Shown: piece by piece, positions 32,052 through 41,028 of the stretch | Position numbering within the stretch: the first letter of the stretch is position 1 | How the letters are laid out: every line of letters starts with the position of its first letter | Assembly (NCBI GenBank): GCA_963843255.1 | Contig: CAWJJQ010000009.1 | Location: forward strand, 806,001-870,000 | From: Bog-159 sp963843255 | Lineage (GTDB): Bacteria; Acidobacteriota; Terriglobia; Bryobacterales; Bryobacteraceae | Direction of reading: 5' to 3' | DNA: 64,000 nucleotides | Program-made: the position numbers and the translations under genes | The notes under the pieces: generated by a model | What the model saw: only the letters and a program-made list of their open reading frames with translations | What the model was told of the DNA's origin: nothing | The model's database searches: none

Positions 32052-33355
32052 TCGCACGGTATACGCGTCCCGAAATGGGCCGCATCTGGACTGACGAGAA
32101 CAAATTCCGGCAGTGGCTGGAAGTGGAGCTGGCGGCCTCCGAAGCGCTGGCTGAAATGGGCGTCGTCCCACTCGAAGCGGCACACGCGCTGCGGGCCCAC
32201 GCGAGCTTCGACGTTGCCCGCATCCTCGAAATCGAAAAAGAGGTCAAGCACGACGTAATCGCCTTCACCACGGCGGTCGCCGAGAGCATGAAAGCCGCCG
32301 GGCACGCCGAGGAATCCCGCTGGCTGCACTACGGCCTCACATCCAACGACGTGGTGGATACCGCGCAGGCCCTGCAAATCCGCCAGGCATGCCGCATTCT
32401 GCTGGCTGGACTGGAAAGCCTTCAAGGTGTCCTGAAGCGCCGCGCCCTCGAGTTCAAAGACACCGTGCAAATCGGCCGCACGCACGGCGTACATGCCGAG
32501 CCCATCACCTTCGGCCTGAAACTCGCTATCTGGTACGGCGAAGCCGGCCGCAATTTGGCGCGGTTGCGAGCGGCAGCCGAAGACCTCCGCGTCGGCAAGA
32601 TCTCCGGTGCGGTGGGTACGTTCGCGCACATTGGACCTGAGGCCGAAGAACGCATCTGCGGGCGGCTCGATCTGAAGCCCGCTCCCGTGGCCTCCCAAGT
32701 GATCCAGCGTGATCGCCACGCTTTTCTTGTCTCTACCCTTGCCCTGGCCACTGCTTTGTGCGAAAAGATTGCCCTGGAAGTGCGCCATCTTCAGCGCACC
32801 GAAGTGCGCGAAGCCGAAGAATACTTCTCCCGCGGCCAAAAGGGCAGTTCCGCCATGCCCCACAAGCGCAACCCGGTCACCAGCGAACAGATCTGCGGTT
32901 TGGCGCGCGTGGTCCGCTCCAACGTCCAAGCCGCCTTCGAGGATATAGCCCTGTGGCACGAGCGGGATATATCCCATTCATCGGTCGAGCGCATTATCCT
33001 GCCCGATTCCACCATCCTCACCGATTACCTGCTCGAAAAGACCACAAAGCTTGTCGACCAACTCCTCGTGTATCCCGAACGTATGCGCCGCAATCTGGAC
33101 GCAACGCGTGGTCTTGTATTTTCCGGACAACTCCTGTTGGATTTAGCAGCAGCCGGAATGTTGCGCGAAGATGCGTATCGCATCGTCCAAACCCACGCCA
33201 TGCGCGCCTGGGAGCAGGAATCGGACTTTCGGGCCGCGATTGAGGCTGACCCGGACATCCGTGCGGTTCTCACCCCTGCCCAGATCGTGGAAAGCTTCTC
33301 CTTGACCCGTCAACTACGCAACGTAGACGCTATTTTCCGCCGTGTTTTCAATTGA
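32048..33355 (+). CDS. purB: Adenylosuccinate lyase
   Basis: This 435-residue enzyme catalyses two fumarate-releasing steps of purine synthesis: SAICAR to AICAR, and adenylosuccinate to AMP. It has the fumarase/aspartase superfamily fold with YGLTSNDVVDTAQAL, QIGRTHGVHAEPITFGLKLA with the catalytic His, and the signature loop GSSAMPHKRNPVTSEQICGL. The start is TTG 32048, overlapping the stop of the YycJ-like gene (TTGA), so the two genes are coupled. It has the usual length for the short bacterial type. Confidence 0.95.
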   Translation: MIARYTRPEMGRIWTDENKFRQWLEVELAASEALAEMGVVPLEAAHALRAHASFDVARILEIEKEVKHDVIAFTTAVAESMKAAGHAEESRWLHYGLTSNDVVDTAQALQIRQACRILLAGLESLQGVLKRRALEFKDTVQIGRTHGVHAEPITFGLKLAIWYGEAGRNLARLRAAAEDLRVGKISGAVGTFAHIGPEAEERICGRLDLKPAPVASQVIQRDRHAFLVSTLALATALCEKIALEVRHLQRTEVREAEEYFSRGQKGSSAMPHKRNPVTSEQICGLARVVRSNVQAAFEDIALWHERDISHSSVERIILPDSTILTDYLLEKTTKLVDQLLVYPERMRRNLDATRGLVFSGQLLLDLAAAGMLREDAYRIVQTHAMRAWEQESDFRAAIEADPDIRAVLTPAQIVESFSLTRQLRNVDAIFRRVFN

Positions 33356-33356
33356 T

Positions 33357-33371
33357 TGACACGCGTTGTCA
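33357..33371 (+). promoter_or_regulatory. Inverted repeat TGACA-N5-TGTCA
   Basis: TGACA at 33357-33361 is the reverse complement of TGTCA at 33367-33371, with spacer CGCGT, two bases after the purB stop and 70 bases before the pseudo-receiver gene. TTGACA at 33356-33361 could also be a -35 element. A regulator half-site is as likely as chance; no partner -10 is convincing. Confidence 0.3.
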
Positions 33372-33442
33372 CCCTTGTTAAGCCGTCACCATTTTTTGCG
33401 TGTAATGTTTCGGCTTTTCGGGTAAAGTATATCTGTACTGTG

Positions 33443-33850
33443 ATGGCAAGAAGCCTCGATCTGGCACGCGTGTTGGTTGTGGATGACGAATTGTCGTCCC
33501 GGCTGACCTTGCAAACTCTCCTCGAAGCCGGAGGGTACAGCGTAGATGTGGCGGGATCGGCCGCCGAAGCGTTCTCGAAGCTCGACGAGCGCCAGTACCA
33601 GTTGGTTCTCAGCGAAGCGGAGATGGAATCGCCCAAGGCAGGACTCGAAGTACTTTCGTATGCTCGGGTGAAATCCTATCAGCCTGCCACGGCCCTGGTG
33701 ACTGCTTACAAGGACGCTAAATCCTCCCGTTATCCGGTCGGCGATGAGCAGCAGGTATCCATCAATGCCGAGAATGTCTCCGCCTTGCTCGGTCGCGTAG
33801 CCGACCTCATTGGAATGCGCGCCCAGCGCCGCGCGCGACGCGCCGGCTAG
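33443..33850 (+). CDS. Pseudo-receiver domain protein
   Basis: This 135-residue single receiver domain keeps the acidic pocket (ARVLVVDDELSSR, Asp14 and Asp15) and the switch Thr88 (ATALVTAYKDAK). At the phosphoacceptor position the usual Asp is replaced by Glu58 (QLVLSEAEMES). The normal Lys-Pro pair after the fifth strand is also absent. It cannot be phosphorylated in the normal way; Glu might mimic the phosphorylated state. No output domain follows; the C-terminus is basic (MRAQRRARRAG). ATG 33443 is chosen by the receiver N-terminus; the frame is open back to 33356. Confidence 0.85.
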   Translation: MARSLDLARVLVVDDELSSRLTLQTLLEAGGYSVDVAGSAAEAFSKLDERQYQLVLSEAEMESPKAGLEVLSYARVKSYQPATALVTAYKDAKSSRYPVGDEQQVSINAENVSALLGRVADLIGMRAQRRARRAG

Positions 33851-33859
33851 CCTGATCGC

Positions 33860-34483
33860 CTACCCTAACGCCCCAACTTCGCGCTCCAAGACGTCCAAAC
33901 CGCCCGCAAAGAAGTGATCCTGCGCCTCCACCCAGATCAACCGCTTGGGTTCCGAAACCTGCGCATAGAACGCTTCCATCTCCGGTGGCGGCCCATGCTC
34001 ATCATGGATGCTCTGAATGAAGATTTTTGGCGTCTTGCAATGCGCCAGTACGCCTACGGGATCGCGCTTGGCGGGGAAGCCTAGAGCTATAACCCGCTGC
34101 GCGTCGGCTAGTGTGCAACCCAGGTTAAGTACCACCCGCGAGCCAAAGGAAAACCCCGCTAGCGTATAAGGTAATCCCGGGTAGCGGGCGCGCAGCCAGC
34201 CGAGCGCCGCGCGTGCGTCGTCGATTTCCCCGACGCCGGCGTCATGCCTGCCTTCGCTTTTCCCAACACCTCGAAATTGGAAGCGCAACGCCACATAGCC
34301 CGAGTTGCGCAGCGCCCGCGCGACCCTGTAGACGACTTTGTTGTGCATGGTGCCCCCAAAGAGCGGATGCGGGTGGCAAACTAGCGCTACCCCGCGAGCA
34401 TCGGCGTCTTCCGGTGCTTCGAGCAGCGCTTCCAGCCTGCCCGCGGGGCCCTCTAACAGATGCGTTTCGATCCGGCGCGCCAC
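33860..34483 (-). CDS. Alpha/beta hydrolase
   Basis: This 207-residue hydrolase has the small dienelactone-hydrolase-like form: VALVCHPHPLFGGTMHNKVV, VALRFQFRGVGKSEG, nucleophile Ser in TLAGFSFGSRVVLNLG, Asp near IFIQSIHDEHGPP, and His in VEAQDHFFAGGLDVLE. It belongs to the KTSC/YcjY-like bacterial alpha/beta hydrolases; the substrate is unknown. It is convergent with the pseudo-receiver gene, ten bases away, and follows the VWFA-type gene on the same strand with a 15-base gap. Confidence 0.85.
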   Translation of the reverse strand: MARRIETHLLEGPAGRLEALLEAPEDADARGVALVCHPHPLFGGTMHNKVVYRVARALRNSGYVALRFQFRGVGKSEGRHDAGVGEIDDARAALGWLRARYPGLPYTLAGFSFGSRVVLNLGCTLADAQRVIALGFPAKRDPVGVLAHCKTPKIFIQSIHDEHGPPPEMEAFYAQVSEPKRLIWVEAQDHFFAGGLDVLEREVGALG

Positions 34484-34498
34484 TGTGCAATTGTACAG

Positions 34499-35485
34499 CT
34501 ACGATCCCTGAACCGCGTAATAACCGTGCTCAGTCTGTATGTGGATTCCCTTGCGTGCCACCACGACCTTCAGCTTATGGTATTTCCCATCCCAGTTGCG
34601 CGCGGATGGCTCATATTCCACGCTGTAGTTGGTGCGCGCGTCGGCCTCGGCCTGGTTGATCGCCCGGCTAAGGTTAACCGTCGGAAACGCGCGGCCGCCG
34701 GTGGCCCCGGTCAGGATATCGAGCGTGTCCCGGTTCAGCACACCATGTTCGATATTCAGACCCGGATCGGCCGTATACAACGTAACTCCGGACTCCACGA
34801 ATCGCATCCCGATCTGCCGCAGCGTGGGCCCGCCGTCCCACCAGCCAGTACCCGCCAGGCGGATAGAGCTTGGAAAGCCATACGTGACCCAGAGGAGTTC
34901 CTTGGGTCCTTGCAAGCCATCCATCCGGGAGCGCATCTCGTCGAGCGCCTTGAGGGTGGTGTCGAACCGTGAAGTCAGCCCGATCGGGCTCGTCTTCCTC
35001 AAATCCTGCGGCCGCAATTGCAAGGTCTGCTGCATGGCGGTATCCAGCAGGGGTTTAATGTTTTTCACCCAGGAATCGTCAACTGCTTGAGCGGCGCCGG
35101 GAGCCGGTAGACCATGTACGGCATACAGACTGCCATCCTCCACTAGCAGGTACAGGTAGAGCGGGCCATCCGATGGCACATGAGACAACGAAGTTTTCAT
35201 GATGTCCCAGATCTGTCCGCGCGAAGAAAAGTTCGTGTTCAGCAGATCGAACAGGATAACCAGGGCGTTTGGTCCTCCGGTTTTGTTCATCCGCACGGAA
35301 ACAATCTGTTGCGGCGAACCGTTGTCATAGACCTTGAAGTCGGATGCAGTCAAATCAGGAACGCTTTGGCCCGCCGAATCCATTGCGACCACTTGCAGGG
35401 CGACTCGTTTGGTGGGTTGTTGAGCTTGCAGGGTGAAACAGGATGCCATCACAAGGATAGCCGGCATTCCAGTGAGGAACTTCAT
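34499..35485 (-). CDS. VWFA-related secreted protein (acidobacterial TIGR03436 type)
   Basis: This 328-residue protein has a signal peptide (MKFLTGMPAILVMASCFTLQ, cleavage after AQQ). The body fits the acidobacterial VWFA-related family: VALQVVAMDSAGQSVPDLTA, DFKVYDNGSPQQIVSV, ALVILFDLLNTNFSSRGQ (an altered MIDAS-like start), and TNYSVEYEP near the end. The canonical DxSxS of a metal-binding VWFA domain is not clear here; the motif is FDLLNT. Such proteins are abundant and unstudied in Acidobacteria, probably periplasmic adhesive or sensor proteins. Confidence 0.85.
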   Translation of the reverse strand: MKFLTGMPAILVMASCFTLQAQQPTKRVALQVVAMDSAGQSVPDLTASDFKVYDNGSPQQIVSVRMNKTGGPNALVILFDLLNTNFSSRGQIWDIMKTSLSHVPSDGPLYLYLLVEDGSLYAVHGLPAPGAAQAVDDSWVKNIKPLLDTAMQQTLQLRPQDLRKTSPIGLTSRFDTTLKALDEMRSRMDGLQGPKELLWVTYGFPSSIRLAGTGWWDGGPTLRQIGMRFVESGVTLYTADPGLNIEHGVLNRDTLDILTGATGGRAFPTVNLSRAINQAEADARTNYSVEYEPSARNWDGKYHKLKVVVARKGIHIQTEHGYYAVQGS

Positions 35486-35704
35486 ACATTAACCAACCTC
35501 AATGTGGTAGACGCCCTCCCAACATTCGGGTTGCTAAAAAAGCGCAAAGGGGCGCGTGTCCGCGCCGCCAAGAGGGATAGGAACTCGTGTGATAATGGCG
35601 GCGCGGCCGTGCCCCGTTTTGCGCGAGTTCCTCAAAAAGCGAAAAAGACCGCTTGCTCACGCACGCGCCTCGCATTCCGAACCGTGACCATCAGGGAGCG
35701 GCGC

Positions 35705-36205
35705 CTAAAACGTCCGGTAATTCGTAAACTGCATGTCGATACCGAAATCGTGATCGTTGAGCAGTTTAATCACGCTCTGCAAAGTATCGCGATCCCGCCC
35801 GCTGACCCGCACCAGGTCCCCTTGAATCGAAGCCTGAACCTTCAGCTTGCTGTCCTTGATTTTGCGCACAATCTCGCGCGCCTTCTCGATGGGTATCCCC
35901 TGCTGCAGAGAGACTTCCTGCTTGACCGAGGATCCGGCGGAAGGAATCAGCGGACCGTAGGTCAGGCCCTTGAGCGGCACCTTCCGCTTCACCAGCTTGC
36001 CTTCCAACACCTCGTTAATGGCTTTCAGCTTGTACTCGTCCTGGCTGGCGAGCAGGATCTTGTGGTCCTTTTCGTTCAATTCGATCGCCGACTTCGAATC
36101 CTTCAGGTCGTACCGCGTGTGGATCTCCTTCATGGCCTGCTGGATGGCGTTGCTGACCTCCGGCAGGTCGATCTTGGAGACGACGTCGAAACTGTTATCG
36201 GGCAT
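35705..36205 (-). CDS. yajQ: YajQ family nucleotide-binding protein
   Basis: This 166-residue protein has the YajQ pattern from the first residue: MPDNSFDVVSKIDLPEVSNA, IHTRYDLKDSKSAIEL, GKLVKRKVPLKGL, KLKVQASIQGDLVRVSGRDR and the end DFGIDMQFTNYRTF. YajQ proteins have two ferredoxin-like domains; a Xanthomonas homologue binds cyclic-di-GMP and a partner regulator. It lies five bases after the response-regulator gene, last in the rsmB-rpe-bamD-regulator-yajQ run. The 200 bases downstream hold no gene. Confidence 0.93.
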   Translation of the reverse strand: MPDNSFDVVSKIDLPEVSNAIQQAMKEIHTRYDLKDSKSAIELNEKDHKILLASQDEYKLKAINEVLEGKLVKRKVPLKGLTYGPLIPSAGSSVKQEVSLQQGIPIEKAREIVRKIKDSKLKVQASIQGDLVRVSGRDRDTLQSVIKLLNDHDFGIDMQFTNYRTF

Positions 36206-36210
36206 AGGTT

Positions 36211-36771
36211 TTAGCGGGTGCTCAGCGCCACCAGCACTTTGTCGGTCAGTTCGTCGATGATGGCCGGCAGCGATGCATCCAACGCCAGCGTTACCGCCGC
36301 GCGCACTCGTTCCGGATCGATCAATGCTACCACGGGCGCCTTGGCTTGCGGCCGTTTGCCCGGGGTCCCGACCGCGGCAGGTTTGGCCGCGACTCGGTTT
36401 TTCATCCCCGATTCCGCCAGCGGCTTCACCACACCGAGCAGAACAGACGCCTCAAACGGCTTTTGTACCACGCCGTCGGCCTGCACGCGGCGGGCTTCCG
36501 CTTCGTCGATCTGGTCCTTCACGCTGCCGATCAGCACCACCCGCGCATGCCTGTGCCGGGGGCTGACTTTCACATACTGGCAGATCTCATAGCCGGTGCG
36601 ATGCGGCATCACGATGTCTGCAATCACGAGATCGGGATCCACATCCTCCAGCCGCAGCAGTGCGGAGTCGCCGTCGCTGACGGTGACCACCTCGTAGCCC
36701 TCCTCCCTGAGAATCTGCTCGCCCATACGCTGCGCGTGGGGGCTGTCATCGGCGAGCAGGATGCGCGTCAT
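36211..36771 (-). CDS. Response regulator receiver protein with unknown C-terminal part
   Basis: This 186-residue protein begins with a complete receiver domain: RILLADDSPHAQRM, phosphoacceptor Asp52 in DLVIADIVMPHRTGYE, Ser in VVLIGSVKD, and Lys in VVQKPFEAS. After residue 120 comes a Lys/Pro/Ala linker and a short helical segment (RVRAAVTLALDASLPAIIDE then LTDKVLVAL), which recalls the C-terminal tail of PilZ- or FrzS-like acidobacterial regulators. There is no DNA-binding motif. Its start overlaps the bamD-like gene by four bases, an odd pairing for a signalling protein. Confidence 0.88.
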   Translation of the reverse strand: MTRILLADDSPHAQRMGEQILREEGYEVVTVSDGDSALLRLEDVDPDLVIADIVMPHRTGYEICQYVKVSPRHRHARVVLIGSVKDQIDEAEARRVQADGVVQKPFEASVLLGVVKPLAESGMKNRVAAKPAAVGTPGKRPQAKAPVVALIDPERVRAAVTLALDASLPAIIDELTDKVLVALSTR

Positions 36772-38162
36772 TTATCCTGCGGTGGCGATTGGGGTTGCGC
36801 CGGCGGCTGCGCTGGCGGAGTTGCCGGTGCGGCGGCGGGAGTCTGCGTCTGGGAGGCAGGCTGCGCGACCGGCTGCTTGCCCGGATGCTTGGCCGCTTCC
36901 TTAGCCTTCTTCTTGGCGGCTGCCTGGGCCTTCTTCATAGCCTCCCGTTTATCCTTCTCGCTCATCGGGTGGTTCGTCGCGAAAGGCTGCTGCGCGGCTA
37001 CCGGATCCGCAGGCTTGGGAGCCGTTTCCGCGCCCGGCACAGTTGCGGACACCTGGCCGCCCGGAGGGTTCGCGCGGGCATCCGGGCGGCTATCCAGCTC
37101 CTTCGAGTCGCTGACCGTGGAAGCCGAAACATCCGATCCCACACCTCCCGTCGCGCCTGGCGCCGCCGCGCCGGGTGCCTGTGGCACGCTGGCAGGGATC
37201 GTCGGCTGCAGGATGGTCATCGCCGGCGTCCCGGATTTGGCCGCCAGGCGGGTATCCGGGCTCCGTTTAAACTCGTCCATCAAGTGCGTGTAAAACTTCG
37301 AATTCGTCCGGTTGTCGAGCTCATACTTCATGCGCGCATAAGCCACCGGATCGGCCTCCGGTACCGGCCTCTTCATCGCTTCCAGCTTCTCTTTGGCGGC
37401 TGCGGCATGCGCACTCAGCGGATATTCCTTGACGATCTGCGTGTATGCGTCCGCTTCTTTATCCTCGAAACGATCGCCCATGCGATTGTACGAATCCGCC
37501 ATCATCCATAAGGCTTCGTCCGCCTGGCTGAAGAGCGGGTATTGCGCGACCATGCCTGTCAGGCGGTTCGCCGCCGCCGGAAAGCTTCCCTTGTGGTGAT
37601 AGAACGTGGCGGTGGCATACTCGTGCGCCGCCAGCACCTCCTGCACGTTGCGGAGCTTCTGCTGGGTTTCCGGCGCGAACTTGCTGTTGGGATATTGCAT
37701 CAACAACTGGCGGCACTCGTCCTGTGCGCGAATCGCATGAATCGGGTCGCGGTCGGCCTTATCCATCTGCTTGTAATGGATATCGCAGACGCGCTCCTGT
37801 GCTTCCGCCGCTTCTTCCATGTTGGGATAGAACAGCTCAAAATCCTTGTATTCGGCTTCCGCCTGCGCCAGGCCGTGCGCGCCGCCCTCCCGGAACCAGC
37901 TATCTGCGATCGCCAGCTTTGCCTTGGCGAGGAATTCGCTACTGTCGTAGGTGTTGATCAGGGTCTGCAAGGTGAGCCGGGCAATCTCGTACCGGCTATG
38001 CTCGATGTCATTGATGGCCCGGTCGAAAAGCACCTTGTCCGGTTGTTCGGTGTTCTTGGTGATGGGGTCCGCGTATTTGTGACGGCGAATGCCGCAGGAA
38101 CTCAACAGAATGGCCACACTGGCCAGCACCATCAGCTTGCTAAAAATGCGTGAATACATCAT
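36768..38162 (-). CDS. BamD-like outer-membrane assembly lipoprotein with long low-complexity tail
   Basis: This 464-residue lipoprotein has a lipobox ILLSSC (Cys23) after a short signal. TPR helices at about 40-275 are typical of BamD/ComL (FDRAINDIEHSRYEIARLTL, QLLMQYPNSKFAPE, YTQIVKEYPLSAHA). BamD helps to fold beta-barrel proteins into the outer membrane. The first 275 residues match the family's normal length. The remaining 190 residues are rich in Ala, Pro, Gln and Lys (KKAQAAAKKKAKEAAKHPGK and Pro-Gln repeats), probably disordered. It is followed by a coupled response regulator. Confidence 0.88.
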   Translation of the reverse strand: MMYSRIFSKLMVLASVAILLSSCGIRRHKYADPITKNTEQPDKVLFDRAINDIEHSRYEIARLTLQTLINTYDSSEFLAKAKLAIADSWFREGGAHGLAQAEAEYKDFELFYPNMEEAAEAQERVCDIHYKQMDKADRDPIHAIRAQDECRQLLMQYPNSKFAPETQQKLRNVQEVLAAHEYATATFYHHKGSFPAAANRLTGMVAQYPLFSQADEALWMMADSYNRMGDRFEDKEADAYTQIVKEYPLSAHAAAAKEKLEAMKRPVPEADPVAYARMKYELDNRTNSKFYTHLMDEFKRSPDTRLAAKSGTPAMTILQPTIPASVPQAPGAAAPGATGGVGSDVSASTVSDSKELDSRPDARANPPGGQVSATVPGAETAPKPADPVAAQQPFATNHPMSEKDKREAMKKAQAAAKKKAKEAAKHPGKQPVAQPASQTQTPAAAPATPPAQPPAQPQSPPQDK

Positions 38163-38267
38163 TGTGCCCTTGCTGTTCTTTCGTTGCGTTTAACCGTGGC
38201 GTTTAACTTAGGATAGCAATTGCGTAGCCAGCCTGGGGCGGCCCCGGAGGCGGGCTTTGGTGCCCAC

Positions 38268-38942
38268 CTAACAGCGGACCGCATGAGCCTGCAGGGCCGC
38301 CTTGCGTAACGCCGCAAAGGCCGCCGCGGGGTCTGGCGTGTGAAATATGGAAGACCCTGTGACGATCCAGTCACAGCCCGCCCGCACCGCCTCTCCTATG
38401 TTCTCCTGGGTGATGCCACCGTCGATTTCGATGGCGAAAGCCAGCCGCCGGTCGCGCCGCAAGGCGTCCAGCCGCCGCACTTTGTCGAGCGTGTACGGGA
38501 TAAACTTTTGTCCGCCGAATCCCGGGTTAACGCTCATCACCAAAACGTAGTCCATCAGTCCCAGCACTTCCTCGATAGCCGCCACCGGAGTTGCCGGGTT
38601 AATCACCACTCCGGCGCGCGCGCCCGCTTTCTGAATTTCGCGCAGCGTGCCATCCAGGTGCTTGCAAGCCTCCTGGTGCACCAGGACCTGATCGGCGCCG
38701 GCTGTAATGAAAATCGGCGCGTACTTGTCCGGATCGGTGATCATCAGATGCAGGTCCAGCGTCAGGCGGGTGATCTTGCGAATCGATTCCACCACCGGCG
38801 GTCCGAGAGTGAGGTTAGGTACAAAATGGCCGTCCATCACATCCAGGTGCAGCATGGTCGCGCCGGCACGCTCCACCGCGGCGATCTGCTCACCCAAGCG
38901 CGCAAAATCGGCAGCTAAAATGGACGGGAGAATTTCAACCAT
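38268..38942 (-). CDS. rpe: Ribulose-phosphate 3-epimerase
   Basis: This 224-residue TIM-barrel enzyme interconverts ribulose 5-phosphate and xylulose 5-phosphate. It has PSILAADFARLGEQI, LHLDVMDGHFVPNLT, DLHLMITDPDKY, NPGFGGQKFIPYTLDKV and EIDGGITQENIGEAVRAGCD, covering both metal and phosphate ligands. Start ATG 38942; it follows rsmB by nine bases, so the two genes are probably co-transcribed. Confidence 0.95.
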   Translation of the reverse strand: MVEILPSILAADFARLGEQIAAVERAGATMLHLDVMDGHFVPNLTLGPPVVESIRKITRLTLDLHLMITDPDKYAPIFITAGADQVLVHQEACKHLDGTLREIQKAGARAGVVINPATPVAAIEEVLGLMDYVLVMSVNPGFGGQKFIPYTLDKVRRLDALRRDRRLAFAIEIDGGITQENIGEAVRAGCDWIVTGSSIFHTPDPAAAFAALRKAALQAHAVRC

Positions 38943-38951
38943 CTTGTGGAA

Positions 38952-40049
38952 TTACCCAAATTTTATCACAGCGGCAAAAAACCCATCGCCTGGGTCGTGG
39001 CCTGGAATGCGCTGCATCGTTTCCAACACCAGTTCACCCGGAACGGTCGCCACCACATTCTGGTTCTCCTCGGGTTCCAGCGAGCATGTCGAATAAACCA
39101 GCAACCCGCCGGGCGCGAGCCAGCGGCGGCCCTGTTCGAGCAGCGCTACCTGGCGCGCGTGCAGATCCACCAGGTCGGCCGCCGTCAGCCGCCATTTGAT
39201 CTCAGGATTGCGCGCCAGCGTGCCCGTGCCGGAGCAGGGCGCGTCGATCAGGATGCGATCGAACTGGCCGCGAAAGGGCAGCGGGCGCGTCCCATCCAGC
39301 ACCACCAGGCCGGCGTCCAGCCCTTTGAGCCCTGCCAGTCTGTGAAAGTGGACGTCGCAGGCAATCGCGCGCACGCCCGCGGCCAGCGCCTGTGCCGTCT
39401 TGTTGCCGGGCGCCGCACAGAGGTCCAGAAAATCCTGGCCGGACTCAAGACGTAGCAGGGGCACGATGGTCTGCGACCCGATGTCCTGCACCCGCGCGGT
39501 GTCCGGATTGACGTAAGTCTCCGGCACACGCAGGTTCGCGCGCGCGATGGTTTCCGCGGTGTCCCGGCCGTATTGCCGCTCCCAGCGCTCCAGCATCCAG
39601 GCTGGATGGGATAGCTCCACCGCCAAGCTCGGCCAGGAAACCGGCTCGCGATGCACCTTGCGCAAGACCGCATTCGCAAATCCCGTCGCCGAACGCTTGC
39701 GCGCGCGCTTGATCAGCTCCACGCTTTCCGAAACCGCGGCGTGCGCCGGAATACGCTCCAGATAACGGAGTTGGTAGATTCCCATACGCAGCGCCTGCCG
39801 TACCGCCGCGTCCAGCCGCGCCGCCGGCTTGCCGGAATAGTGCTCGATCAGATAGTCCAGCTGAGCCTGGTAGCGCAGCACGCCGAAAACGATCTCCGAT
39901 GCCAGACCGGCATCGCGGCTGTCGAGGGTCGCCGCGCGCGTAGCCAGCATATCCGACCCATAGCCGCCACGCTCGACCGCGGTCAGGATCTCGAACGCTA
40001 GCAGCCGGGCGGGGGACACAGTTTGAATGTAACGCGCCCCGGCGGCCAC
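38952..40049 (-). CDS. rsmB: 16S rRNA (cytosine-967 C5) methyltransferase
   Basis: This 365-residue protein has an N-terminal NusB-like helical domain (residues 10-130: SPARLLAFEILTAVERGGY, RQALRMGIYQLRYLERIPAH) and a SAM-dependent methyltransferase domain (DLCAAPGNKTAQALA, ILIDAPCSGTGTLARNPEIK and VYSTCSLEPEEN with both catalytic cysteines). It modifies C967 of 16S rRNA. It is the first gene of the rsmB-rpe-bamD-regulator-yajQ run and is divergent from the EamA transporter gene. Confidence 0.93.
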   Translation of the reverse strand: MAAGARYIQTVSPARLLAFEILTAVERGGYGSDMLATRAATLDSRDAGLASEIVFGVLRYQAQLDYLIEHYSGKPAARLDAAVRQALRMGIYQLRYLERIPAHAAVSESVELIKRARKRSATGFANAVLRKVHREPVSWPSLAVELSHPAWMLERWERQYGRDTAETIARANLRVPETYVNPDTARVQDIGSQTIVPLLRLESGQDFLDLCAAPGNKTAQALAAGVRAIACDVHFHRLAGLKGLDAGLVVLDGTRPLPFRGQFDRILIDAPCSGTGTLARNPEIKWRLTAADLVDLHARQVALLEQGRRWLAPGGLLVYSTCSLEPEENQNVVATVPGELVLETMQRIPGHDPGDGFFAAVIKFG

Positions 40050-40089
40050 TGCATCCGGGTCAAAACCAGGCCCATGTTACGCTGGATCA

Positions 40090-41028
40090 TTGTCCCGCCA
40101 CCCGCACTTCAGCGCCTACCTGGCGTTGACTGCCGTATGTTTCTTCTGGGGAACCACCTACCTGGGCATCCGCATGTCTCTGGAATCGTTTCCTCCCTTG
40201 CTGCTGGTGAGCGCGCGCTATGTGATCTCGGGTTCCCTGATGCTGGCCCCCATCGTCTGGCGCGGCGAGAAATTGCCGGCCGGCCGCGATCTGCGCGCCG
40301 CCTGCCTCAGCGGCTGGCTGGTGCTGGGTATAGGCAATGGCTGCCTGGTTTTCGCCGAATTATGGGTGCCGAGCGGTTTGGCGTGCCTGATGCTGACCAT
40401 TTCGCCGTTCTGGATGGTGGGCGTCGAAGCCCTTCTGCCGGGCGGTGAGCCGCTGCATCTGCCCAGCATCCTGGGCATGCTCGTGGGCCTGGCCGGAGCC
40501 GCCCTCCTGTTCCTGCCGGACGTGCACAGCCACACGTTCAACGCCGGCCTGCTGAACGGTTTCCTGGTGCTGCAACTGGGGATGGCGGGATGGGCGTTCG
40601 GATCGATTTACCAGCGGCGCCAGGTGACCGGCTCGCATCCTATCGTGGTGGGAGCGGTGCAGCAACTTGCCGCCGGCCTGTCCTTCCTGCCGCTCCTCTT
40701 GCTGTTTCCCGAACACCCAGTGCATTGGAGCCTGCGCGGCACTGCGGCGATTCTCTACCTGGTGGTCTTCGGCTCGATTGTGGGCTACAGCGCATACATC
40801 TTCGCGCTGGACCGCCTGCCGGTCGCCGTCGTATCGATCTACCCCTACGTGAATTCGGTAGTGGCCGTCACGCTCGGCTGGCTGTTCTATCGGGAACACT
40901 TCGGATTGCGCGAGGCGGCCGCTATGGCCGTGATCTTTACCGGGGTCGCGCTGGTGAAACGATACAGCCGGCCGGCCGCGGTTCGCGCCGCAGCCGCTAC
41001 GGAGCGCCTTTCGGACCCGGCGCGGTGA
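40090..41028 (+). CDS. EamA family drug/metabolite transporter
   Basis: This 312-residue inner-membrane protein has about ten transmembrane helices in two EamA halves: AYLALTAVCFFWGTTYLGIR, LMLTISPFWMVGVEAL, SILGMLVGLAGAALLFL, then FLVLQLGMAGWAFGSIY, YLVVFGSIVGYSAYIFALDR, and AVVSIYPYVNSVVAVTLGWL. It probably exports metabolites. The start is TTG 40090; no in-frame ATG is near. Its last 32 bases overlap the convergent zinc-ribbon gene. Confidence 0.9.
   Translation: MSRHPHFSAYLALTAVCFFWGTTYLGIRMSLESFPPLLLVSARYVISGSLMLAPIVWRGEKLPAGRDLRAACLSGWLVLGIGNGCLVFAELWVPSGLACLMLTISPFWMVGVEALLPGGEPLHLPSILGMLVGLAGAALLFLPDVHSHTFNAGLLNGFLVLQLGMAGWAFGSIYQRRQVTGSHPIVVGAVQQLAAGLSFLPLLLLFPEHPVHWSLRGTAAILYLVVFGSIVGYSAYIFALDRLPVAVVSIYPYVNSVVAVTLGWLFYREHFGLREAAAMAVIFTGVALVKRYSRPAAVRAAAATERLSDPAR

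Noticed and set aside
35180..36214. Plus-strand open frame of about 340 codons
   Set aside because: It crosses the VWFA gene start, the intergenic region and all of yajQ in antisense; no family signature or start signal.
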